A stretch of DNA of 28,547 bases from a virus, in IMG/VR virus record IMGVR_UViG_3300023184_000415, positions 1 to 28,547 of that record; one strand, given 5' to 3'. Shown piece by piece: positions 1 through 8,481 of this stretch (positions are counted from its first letter, which is position 1; each line of letters begins with the position of its first letter). Position numbers and translations under genes: made by a program. The notes beneath the pieces are model-generated. The model did no database searches. It saw nothing but the letters and a program-made list of their open reading frames with translations, and had not been told where the DNA came from.

Positions 1-2
1 TA

Positions 3-3000
3 GCTGCTTTAGGTACAGATACTAAAACAAATGAACAAAAGATTGAAGAGTTAAAAGCACAAGAACAGGCAGATCTTATTAAAGCTGGAATAGATTTAAC
101 TAAATTTGAAGATACATATGGTGAAAATAAAGGTACTATGCCAAATGATTTGTATGCTTTATATAAACCTATTTATGATGAATACAATGCAAAAATAACT
201 AAGTTATCAGAAAGTAAGCCTAGTAAACTTACTACTGAAGAAGATGATTTTTTAAATGATTTAAATGATATAAAGAATGTAAAGATTGATGAAAATGGAG
301 CAGCATCTAAGTCTATAGATAATACAGTTTTAAACAGAGCTTTGTTTGAAAAGTGGTTAAAAAAGAATTTACCACAATTAAGTTTATCTGAAATTACTGA
401 TATTAATGAATTAAAAGACACAATTATTGATGCTTTTGGTTTATTTAAAGGAAGTTTAATATATTTATTTGAAGGTGCTGGAAATAAAACAGCATACCAC
501 GAAGCATTTCATGGTGTGTTTAGAAACTTATTAACAGTAAAACAACGTGAAGAATTAATTAATGAAGCTAAAACTAAATATCCCGCTCCAACATTAGAGG
601 ATTTAAACAATCTTCAAAAGGATTTAAAAAATCAATATACTGAACAGCAATTAACAAACCTTTATTATGAAGAGCAGTTAGCTGATGCTTTTGCTATATT
701 TACTAATGACAGAAACAATAGAAGTCTTTTAGGTAAATTATCTGATGCAATTGTTAAATTTTTTAACAAAGTACTTAGATTTTTTAATATTTCAAAAAAC
801 AATGATTTATCAAAAATAGAAAACTTATTTGACAATATTAACAACGGTAAATTGGCTACAATGAAAAGTAGTTCAAATAGTGTTGTGAATATACCCATAT
901 TTAATGAATACGCTTATTCTAAGCTGCTTAATGAACAATTGACAGTAAGTATTGCTGCAGCAACAGTTAAGACTGTAGGTGACTTGTTTATGGCTAAATA
1001 CCAGGAGAATTTAATTAGTAATAAAAAAACATCTCCAGTTGAAGCTTTTCAATCAATTGTTGATGGTTATATTGCAAAATTTAAGACATTACCAAAAGGT
1101 AGTGTTGATAAAGCTGTTTGTGGTAAAATAATATTAAATTTTCCAGAACTAATAATTGAAGCTAAAAAATATTTGTCTAGCCGTAATGTTAAAATTAATG
1201 CAAAAATATCATATACAGAAAAAATGGGAACACTTACTTCTCTTGAAGATAATAGTAGTGTTGAGTTTTTTAGTGAACTTGAGTTAAACAAACTATCTGA
1301 TTATGAGGTTAATACAATGGAGGCTAAAACTGTAAAAGGATTAGCTGAATGGACAAGTATTAGTGGATTAAGTTCTGCTAGTGCAAGACTTAAGTTATTT
1401 TTATCTTCTATACCAGTTTTAAGTACAAGAAAATCAAATGGTGCATATACTAATTTAACTGATAGGTTTGGAATGCAAATTTATCATGATTTTAATGAAT
1501 TATATACTTATATTGAAGATAATTTAATTGATTTATATGAGTTTGAAGAACAGATTGAAAAATTACAAGAGTTATCTGTTAATAGACCTGAATTAAAACA
1601 AGTTATTGATAAATTAACAAATAAATCTTCAGATTACAATAATGATCAATTTGATTTATTACAAAATGATTTTAATACAAACTTTAGTAAACAACAATTA
1701 GAGTTTTCATTGCCTAAATTTGATACTGATGCTGCTACTGGTCAAACTACTATAAGAATAATAGATGCAAATAGAGTTACTTTAGGTAAACAAATAAGTG
1801 ACAAATGGAAAATTAATGTTTTTGACAATAATAGAAATACAATTGGTTCTTATAATGATCAAAAGGAAAGTGTAATTAATGTTGCTAAAGCAAAAAGATT
1901 AGAAGAATCATGGAATGGGTTACCAGAAAAACCAAAAGCTTCAGTTGTTAATGCAAAATTATTACAAGCTGGAATAGAATATTCTGATAGTGCATTAACT
2001 CAATTAGTTGAACAAAATGATCCTGAATGGAAAAAAGACGTTAGTATTGTACTTAATTACTACTCATCTAATCTTAATCCAGCAAATGAAAAAGCTTTTC
2101 GTGAAGCATTATATAGACTTGTAAGTAAAGAAATTGAATTAGTACCAAGTAGACATTCAAAATCATTTATTAGTGGTACAGGTGAAAACATTTTTACTGT
2201 ACAATTACCTTCATTTATAAGCAAAACTATTGCTAAAATTAAAAACGTAGGTAAGTTTAAAACATGGTCAAATGAACTAGGTAAAGATTTATTTTATAAA
2301 AATAGTGGTCTTTTAAAAATGTTTAAAAGTGATAGTGCTTTTAGACTTAGATTTAAAATATCTTACATTGATGCATTAAAAGATGAAAGAGGAACTAGAG
2401 AAGGAGTTCATTTTACTGACATGACTCCTAAAGATTATGCAGCAAGTCAAATAGCTTATTTTCAAAACCTTGCAGCAAATGCACAAAAAGAAACATCTGG
2501 AGTAGTTAATAAGTATTTTTATATTATACCAGCAGATAAATCAATGCAGGTTATTATTGATTCTACAAATACTCAAGCAAAAGTTGATTCTAAAGGTAAA
2601 TTATTAGTTACTAAATCACTTATCATACATAATGGTCAGGATAAGTTAAGTTATTATAATCATTTTTTACAAGAATTCCATAGAATTAAAGTTAATTTAG
2701 ATATTAAAAATGATATAATCTTAAATAAAGGTAAAGGAAAACACAAATTAAATAGTTTGTTACAAAATTATCATATTTCAGAAGATAAATTTACAGAATT
2801 TTCTAAATTAGTATTAAAAAATGAATTAAGTGAAGAAGATGTAAAACAATTAAGTAGTATGTTTGATGGTTTTGCATATAAATTTAACTATTTTTCTAAT
2901 GATTTTAATAAAAATATTTTACCAGCTGTAATGAAAATTATTGATAGTTCAACTATTGATAATCTTGAAAGTAATTTAGATTCAAATGATAATGTTCTAA

Positions 3001-6000
3001 TTAAAGGAAATATAATTAATGCTATTGCAAAAGAAATACAAAATGATTTTAATAAGACATTAGAAGAAATGACTGATAATGGTGTTATTTTATATAATGA
3101 AAAAACTAAACTTTATAGTAGCAAAGTAATTACTTTAGAAGAAAAAACAGATGTTATTAATGGTCAAAAAGTAAAAATTCAAAGAACTGAACAAGATGTC
3201 AATGATGATATTTTAAATGTATTAGTTAATTTTAGTGCTAATACTAAGTTAAATAATATGGAGTTTTCAAATATATTTAATGGTGATATTGCTCAATATA
3301 GAGCTAGAGAACTTGGTAAACGTACACCACAAAGTCAAGCAATGACTGTTTTTGGTAGGTTTAAAAACAAAATAATGAAAACAAGAGTTGTTAAAGACTT
3401 TTATTATAAATTAGATAAAGAAAATTATGACAATATTTATGATTCATTAGTTGATAGTGGTTTAGGTCCAAAAGAAGCAAAAGAAATAATTGATCAATAC
3501 CTTAATGTAAATGCAACAGATGCTCAAGTTTACATTTCTCCAGAATTATATAAAAGAATTCATGAAGCTAGAGGAACATGGACTCCACTAATGCAAGAAG
3601 CTTATGATATTGCTGAAAGTGGTGATAAAAGAGCAATGACACCTGAAGTAAGAAGACAACTTTTAGGAATAAAACCATTTTATTTTGGTAATAGATTTAA
3701 TCAAGATTTAGGCATTATGCAATTTGAACAAGTTAAGTGTTCAATGATACCTTTATTTAAGGCATATACAGACTTAAATCCACTATTAGCAAATATCCGT
3801 AAAGATATGCTTAAAAAGGATAAAAATGGCAACACAACGCTTGATATGGTTGCTCATGAGTCTGCATTTAAAGATGCTTTAGGGTTTAGAAATGACATAT
3901 TTGATAGTACTGGAAGTGTTACTTTAGATTTAAATACTGATAATTTTGGAGTACAAGTAGATAATGTTGATCATATTGAGGGTGGAAATGACTCTACAAG
4001 ACAACTTAAAATGTTAATTTTAGGTACTATTGATAAAAATAAAACATATAGAGGTGTTACTGGTTCTGAAATAATTGATACAATTACAAGACTTGAAGCT
4101 ACTAATATAAGAACTTCATTAGCAGAATTAAAAAGAAAACTTGACATTAAAAACAATGCTGAGTTTGGAACTTTTATATCAGATGCAATTACTAAACGTA
4201 ATGCAACTGTTAATGTTGAAGAATCATTGTCATTAGAAGATGGTGATTTTAAGTATGCATTAGATGGTTCTTTATCTGTACAAATAGAAAACCTTATTAG
4301 TAGTGTTTATACTAGTAATGCAATTAAACAAGAGTTTGAGATTGGTGGAGATGCTGTACAAGCAACTAGTCTTGGGTTTCAAGTTAAAAGTAAATTTAAA
4401 AACTTACTAGAACAACAAAAGAATTTAACTAAAGATGAATTAACAATTCAAAAAAGACTTCAATGGATTAAACCTAATAAAGAAAATGGTTATATTGAGT
4501 TTGCTGAATGTGCAATGCCAGCATGGACATCAAAGTTTTTTGATGAAAAAGGATTTTTAATTGATGCTAAAAATATACCAGAGGCATTAAGACAATTAAT
4601 TATATATCGTATACCAACAGAAGGATTGCACTCTATGTTACCAATAAAAGTTGTAGAATTTTTGCCTCCAACAATGGGTAATTTTATTTTACTTCCTCTT
4701 GAAATAACAAAACAATTTGGTTCTGACTTTGACTTTGATAAGGTTTATTTTATTGGTAAAGACTTTTATAAAACAATTAATGAAGATAAAGAAGTTGTAT
4801 TTGAAGAATATAAATACTATCCTAATGAAGAAGATACTACATTAAGATATGGTCAATATATTCGTTATGCAAATAAAAAAAGAGAATATCCAATGGATTT
4901 TGAATTTTTTGCTAAACTTCCTATTGAAGAGCAGAACCCAAAAGCATCAAGAGATAATGAAATAATAGATCAATATTTTAATATATTAACAGAACTTAGT
5001 AATTTAAATCTATTAATTAAACCATCTGGTTTTAAGGCTTTAGTTGATTTTAAAAATGATAATTTTGGATCAAAACAAGAAATAGATTTTTTTAGTAGTA
5101 ATAATCAACGTCAAATAAAGAAAAGAAGTCATACTAGTATTACTATAAAAGGTCAAGCAGCATTACATGTTTCTGGACATTCTTTTGGTGTTTTAATGGA
5201 TTTAAATACAGCTAGTTATATAAAAGAAAAACAAAAAGATGGTACTTATAAGTCTTATTTAGATTTAAATAAAACCATAAATATTGATGGTAAAAAAAGA
5301 ACTGACTTCCATAGACTATATAATGATGGTGGAAAGTTAATTGCTAATGAATTAGGTAGTTTATTGGCTGCTACACTTGATGACCTTAAATTTGATATAT
5401 TAGCTTACCTTAATATAAATAGTTATACTATGGATACTTTAGCTACTATTATGAGGTCTGGAGTTGAAACAAATGATTCTTTAACATTTATTGGACAACC
5501 TGCTCTTAAAGAGTTAGCTAAAGCTTTAGAAGGTAATGAAAGTAAAATTAAAGAGTTTAATCAAGGTAGAGTTGATATTGATACTTTAATTTCTATTTAC
5601 AAAGATAAAGCAAAATCAGCATTAAGTAAATTAGAAGATAAAGATAATCCAGAAGTTAGTGATTTGTATGATAAAATAGAAGATCCTAATTTTTATGTTT
5701 CAACAAAAGAAATATTTAAATATGTTAATAACTTTGATTTTAATGAGTTTGAAAAAACTGCTAGTCCAAAAGAACTATTAAATTATTTTTCAAATCAAGC
5801 TAGAGTTTTAATTCAATTTAAATCAGCTGAAATAATATCAAAAGAATTAGTTAAAGCTAACAAGTTTTTTGCAATTAACAAAGAAGTTGGTCCTAATATA
5901 GAAGATATTATTAGTAAACAATATATATTAGAAGATTTAGTAAATTCAAAAATATTAAATGGATTTGACTTAGAAAGAAACCCTAGTCTTAATGAAACAT

Positions 6001-8480
6001 GGAAAGTTCATTTAGATGCCTTACAATGGTTTAGTTCATATTTCCCATATGGAAGTGAAAGTTATAAGGGTGTTAAAGAAATGTTTGCTTACCAACAAGG
6101 TTCTAAAAATATATCTGAATACCCTGTTAAAGATAGACAGTACATGAATAGCTTTATTAGAACATTTGTAGATCATAGTTCAACTTTGTTTAAAAATGTT
6201 AATGAAGAATATGATAATTTGCTTAAAACATTACCAGCTTTAGTTAATAAAATATTTGCTTTTACTGATGAAGAAATGTTTTTAGGAACTATTTCATATA
6301 ATGCTTTAAGAAATAATCCATTTTTAAAAGAACTTAAAGAGTATAATGATAAAGATAATGATAATTATTACTTACAATTAAAGGGAACTAGACTTGAATT
6401 ACAAATTAAAAACAATGTAATTGCTGGATTAACTTCACTTTATAACTCAGTAGACCCAGAAGTAAAGAATTTTGCTATTAATTTAATAAAACATTCATTC
6501 TTAACAACTGGATTCTTTAAAGGCATTAACTCATTTTCAACATTAATTAACCCAGAAATATTAGAAGAATTAGGATATAATAATTTTAGAAAAAATGTTA
6601 TTGAAGAACTTAGAATAAAAGGTCCTTTATTGTCTGAAAAAATAATTGTTGAACAAATGATTATGAATAATCCTAGGGCGTTTAGTAAAACATTTGACCC
6701 TATAGTGTTTATAGAAGATTCTAGTGAAGGTTTACCAAGTACTATTACTACAAATATTAATTTAATAAAGGCTGCTAAAAGGACTGGTGATATGCAGTGG
6801 ACAGATGAAGATGGAGTAACTCGTAATCCAATGATTATATCAGTTATTGATAAAGCCAAAAAAATGATTAAATTGTATAAAAGAAATGATAATGTTGGTA
6901 CAACTGATGATATAAATGAAGTTGCAACTATTGTTTATGATGAAATAACTCCACTTGGTAAAAATGGTTGTGTTATTGAAATAAATACATCAGAAACTCC
7001 AAAAAAATCTCAGTTACCAGATAATGATAGAGGAATATCTTCTACTGATGAATCTACTGATGTTGATGGTAAAATTACTCCTGTTATTCCTGATGGTAAA
7101 AATACTGAAGAAGTTGTAACCGAGGTTAAGGTTGCTACTGAAAATAAAACATCTGTTTTACCTACTACTCAACCATCTACTAGTGTTGAAGTTAAGGAAG
7201 TTATACCTCAATATGGTGTAGTACAAGCTTCAACAAATCCTACTAAAGAGTTTGATAACAAATTAGTAAATGCAATATCAGACAACATTAAGAAAAATGC
7301 TTATGTTGAAAATGGTAGTAGCACAGCTAATTTAATGTTTAGTTATGGATGGCAGTGGAAAGGTAATAACACTAAAAATGTTACAGGAGAAAAATTAAAA
7401 GTTCAACCAGCTCAAGTTGACTTTAATGCTACTGGTAAATTACAACCAATTAAACCTTATTATTTTTATGATTCTAAATATAATGATGGTACATCGGTAC
7501 CAAGTATTAAAGAACTTGACTTCTTAAAAAGACATATTGAAAAAACATTAGGTATTGATATGTCTAACTATGATATTGCTTTAAATAACATATATACTAA
7601 GGGTACAAAATTATTCAGACATACTGATATTGATGAATCTAATACTGCAAAAGATTATCCAGTTGTAGTATATGTATTAGGTAATGAACATAAAGTAAGA
7701 GTAGATGATAATGGTGGTAAAGCAGTAAGAGGTGCTGGTCCAATGGTAAATCCTAAAACACTTACATTACGTAATGGTGATATTTATACATTTGGTATGG
7801 ATGGTAAAGGTAGATTTGAAGCAGTACATGATGTTATTGAAGCACCAAAAACTGATTCAAGTTTTCCTCCAATTACATTACCTGATGGTACAGTTACTAG
7901 TAACTACACTGTAACTTTTACATTCAGAAGAGCAGCTGATTTAAAGCCCGAAATGCCAACTGCACCAGCTAAAATAACTACTCAACCATCTACTAGTGTT
8001 ACATTAAAAGCAGTAGCAAGTATTCCTCAAAATTTAGTATCTGGTATAGAAGCTTTTGGTACTAAACAAGAAGCTAATGCAGAAGCTAAAAAATTATTGG
8101 GTAATTCTCCTCATTCTATTGATATGGTAGAAGCTGGTGTAAGAACTAGAACTACAAGAAGTGTAGGAGAAATGGATAAGTATAATGTTAAAGTAGGAGA
8201 TATAATTAAACAGTTTGGCAAATCTGCTGATGGAACTACTAAAAATATTTTAACAAAAGTGACAGCAATTCATCCAAAAGGAACTCCAGAATTTTTAGGA
8301 ACTTGGAATAAGGAAGGTTGGACACAAGAAGGTATAAAAGCAATAGAAAGATATAAAGATGGTGCTGCTGCTATAGAGTTTGAAGTAATTACATCTACTC
8401 AACCATCTACAACTCCTTCAGCAAAAGATTTAGGTATAGATGATGAAAATATAACAACAAAAGACTTTAAATGTAAATAA
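3..8480 (+). CDS. crAss-like virion RNA polymerase polyprotein with C-terminal AlkB-like and ASCH/PUA-like domains (5' partial)
   Basis: The reading frame is open to the left edge with no in-frame start before the ATG at 138, so the N-terminus is cut off. Residues below count from that ATG. H121-E-A-F-H125 is a zincin (HExxH) motif, with EEQLADAF downstream. The large central part contains GSDFDFDK (D1530, D1532, D1534), the metal-binding signature of the single-chain, two-double-psi-beta-barrel RNA polymerases of crAss-like phages such as phi14:2, so this is very probably the virion polymerase that transcribes early genes after delivery. The tail after about residue 2300 is Thr/Pro-rich linker plus two extra domains: an AlkB-like 2OG-Fe(II) oxygenase (about 2378-2604; H2495xD2497, H2564, R2597) and an ASCH/PUA-like domain (about 2625-2750). 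The gene ends in TAA, 1 nt before the next ATG. The polymerase call is strong, the oxygenase call good and the ASCH call tentative. Confidence 0.88.
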   Translation, partial: AALGTDTKTNEQKIEELKAQEQADLIKAGIDLTKFEDTYGENKGTMPNDLYALYKPIYDEYNAKITKLSESKPSKLTTEEDDFLNDLNDIKNVKIDENGAASKSIDNTVLNRALFEKWLKKNLPQLSLSEITDINELKDTIIDAFGLFKGSLIYLFEGAGNKTAYHEAFHGVFRNLLTVKQREELINEAKTKYPAPTLEDLNNLQKDLKNQYTEQQLTNLYYEEQLADAFAIFTNDRNNRSLLGKLSDAIVKFFNKVLRFFNISKNNDLSKIENLFDNINNGKLATMKSSSNSVVNIPIFNEYAYSKLLNEQLTVSIAAATVKTVGDLFMAKYQENLISNKKTSPVEAFQSIVDGYIAKFKTLPKGSVDKAVCGKIILNFPELIIEAKKYLSSRNVKINAKISYTEKMGTLTSLEDNSSVEFFSELELNKLSDYEVNTMEAKTVKGLAEWTSISGLSSASARLKLFLSSIPVLSTRKSNGAYTNLTDRFGMQIYHDFNELYTYIEDNLIDLYEFEEQIEKLQELSVNRPELKQVIDKLTNKSSDYNNDQFDLLQNDFNTNFSKQQLEFSLPKFDTDAATGQTTIRIIDANRVTLGKQISDKWKINVFDNNRNTIGSYNDQKESVINVAKAKRLEESWNGLPEKPKASVVNAKLLQAGIEYSDSALTQLVEQNDPEWKKDVSIVLNYYSSNLNPANEKAFREALYRLVSKEIELVPSRHSKSFISGTGENIFTVQLPSFISKTIAKIKNVGKFKTWSNELGKDLFYKNSGLLKMFKSDSAFRLRFKISYIDALKDERGTREGVHFTDMTPKDYAASQIAYFQNLAANAQKETSGVVNKYFYIIPADKSMQVIIDSTNTQAKVDSKGKLLVTKSLIIHNGQDKLSYYNHFLQEFHRIKVNLDIKNDIILNKGKGKHKLNSLLQNYHISEDKFTEFSKLVLKNELSEEDVKQLSSMFDGFAYKFNYFSNDFNKNILPAVMKIIDSSTIDNLESNLDSNDNVLIKGNIINAIAKEIQNDFNKTLEEMTDNGVILYNEKTKLYSSKVITLEEKTDVINGQKVKIQRTEQDVNDDILNVLVNFSANTKLNNMEFSNIFNGDIAQYRARELGKRTPQSQAMTVFGRFKNKIMKTRVVKDFYYKLDKENYDNIYDSLVDSGLGPKEAKEIIDQYLNVNATDAQVYISPELYKRIHEARGTWTPLMQEAYDIAESGDKRAMTPEVRRQLLGIKPFYFGNRFNQDLGIMQFEQVKCSMIPLFKAYTDLNPLLANIRKDMLKKDKNGNTTLDMVAHESAFKDALGFRNDIFDSTGSVTLDLNTDNFGVQVDNVDHIEGGNDSTRQLKMLILGTIDKNKTYRGVTGSEIIDTITRLEATNIRTSLAELKRKLDIKNNAEFGTFISDAITKRNATVNVEESLSLEDGDFKYALDGSLSVQIENLISSVYTSNAIKQEFEIGGDAVQATSLGFQVKSKFKNLLEQQKNLTKDELTIQKRLQWIKPNKENGYIEFAECAMPAWTSKFFDEKGFLIDAKNIPEALRQLIIYRIPTEGLHSMLPIKVVEFLPPTMGNFILLPLEITKQFGSDFDFDKVYFIGKDFYKTINEDKEVVFEEYKYYPNEEDTTLRYGQYIRYANKKREYPMDFEFFAKLPIEEQNPKASRDNEIIDQYFNILTELSNLNLLIKPSGFKALVDFKNDNFGSKQEIDFFSSNNQRQIKKRSHTSITIKGQAALHVSGHSFGVLMDLNTASYIKEKQKDGTYKSYLDLNKTINIDGKKRTDFHRLYNDGGKLIANELGSLLAATLDDLKFDILAYLNINSYTMDTLATIMRSGVETNDSLTFIGQPALKELAKALEGNESKIKEFNQGRVDIDTLISIYKDKAKSALSKLEDKDNPEVSDLYDKIEDPNFYVSTKEIFKYVNNFDFNEFEKTASPKELLNYFSNQARVLIQFKSAEIISKELVKANKFFAINKEVGPNIEDIISKQYILEDLVNSKILNGFDLERNPSLNETWKVHLDALQWFSSYFPYGSESYKGVKEMFAYQQGSKNISEYPVKDRQYMNSFIRTFVDHSSTLFKNVNEEYDNLLKTLPALVNKIFAFTDEEMFLGTISYNALRNNPFLKELKEYNDKDNDNYYLQLKGTRLELQIKNNVIAGLTSLYNSVDPEVKNFAINLIKHSFLTTGFFKGINSFSTLINPEILEELGYNNFRKNVIEELRIKGPLLSEKIIVEQMIMNNPRAFSKTFDPIVFIEDSSEGLPSTITTNINLIKAAKRTGDMQWTDEDGVTRNPMIISVIDKAKKMIKLYKRNDNVGTTDDINEVATIVYDEITPLGKNGCVIEINTSETPKKSQLPDNDRGISSTDESTDVDGKITPVIPDGKNTEEVVTEVKVATENKTSVLPTTQPSTSVEVKEVIPQYGVVQASTNPTKEFDNKLVNAISDNIKKNAYVENGSSTANLMFSYGWQWKGNNTKNVTGEKLKVQPAQVDFNATGKLQPIKPYYFYDSKYNDGTSVPSIKELDFLKRHIEKTLGIDMSNYDIALNNIYTKGTKLFRHTDIDESNTAKDYPVVVYVLGNEHKVRVDDNGGKAVRGAGPMVNPKTLTLRNGDIYTFGMDGKGRFEAVHDVIEAPKTDSSFPPITLPDGTVTSNYTVTFTFRRAADLKPEMPTAPAKITTQPSTSVTLKAVASIPQNLVSGIEAFGTKQEANAEAKKLLGNSPHSIDMVEAGVRTRTTRSVGEMDKYNVKVGDIIKQFGKSADGTTKNILTKVTAIHPKGTPEFLGTWNKEGWTQEGIKAIERYKDGAAAIEFEVITSTQPSTTPSAKDLGIDDENITTKDFKCK
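7164..7187 (+). repeat. Linker repeat copy 1 (TTQPSTSV), before the AlkB-like domain
   Basis: These 24 nt encode TTQPSTSV (residues 2343-2350 from the ATG at 138) and are identical, base for base, to the copy at 7977-8000. The copy sits in a Thr/Ser/Pro-rich stretch that separates the polymerase region from the AlkB-like domain. Confidence 0.9.
7977..8000 (+). repeat. Linker repeat copy 2 (TTQPSTSV), between the AlkB-like and ASCH-like domains
   Basis: This is the exact second copy of the 24-nt linker sequence (residues 2614-2621). It lies between the end of the AlkB-like domain and the start of the ASCH/PUA-like domain. Codons as well as amino acids are conserved, which suggests recent duplication rather than composition alone. 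Confidence 0.9.
8397..8410 (+). repeat. Linker repeat copy 3 (partial, TQPST), after the ASCH-like domain
   Basis: Fourteen bases match the core of the two 24-nt copies and encode TQPST within STQPSTTPS. It lies directly after the ASCH/PUA-like domain, close to the C-terminus, so each accessory domain is bracketed by the same linker. Confidence 0.75.
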
Positions 8481-8481
8481 T

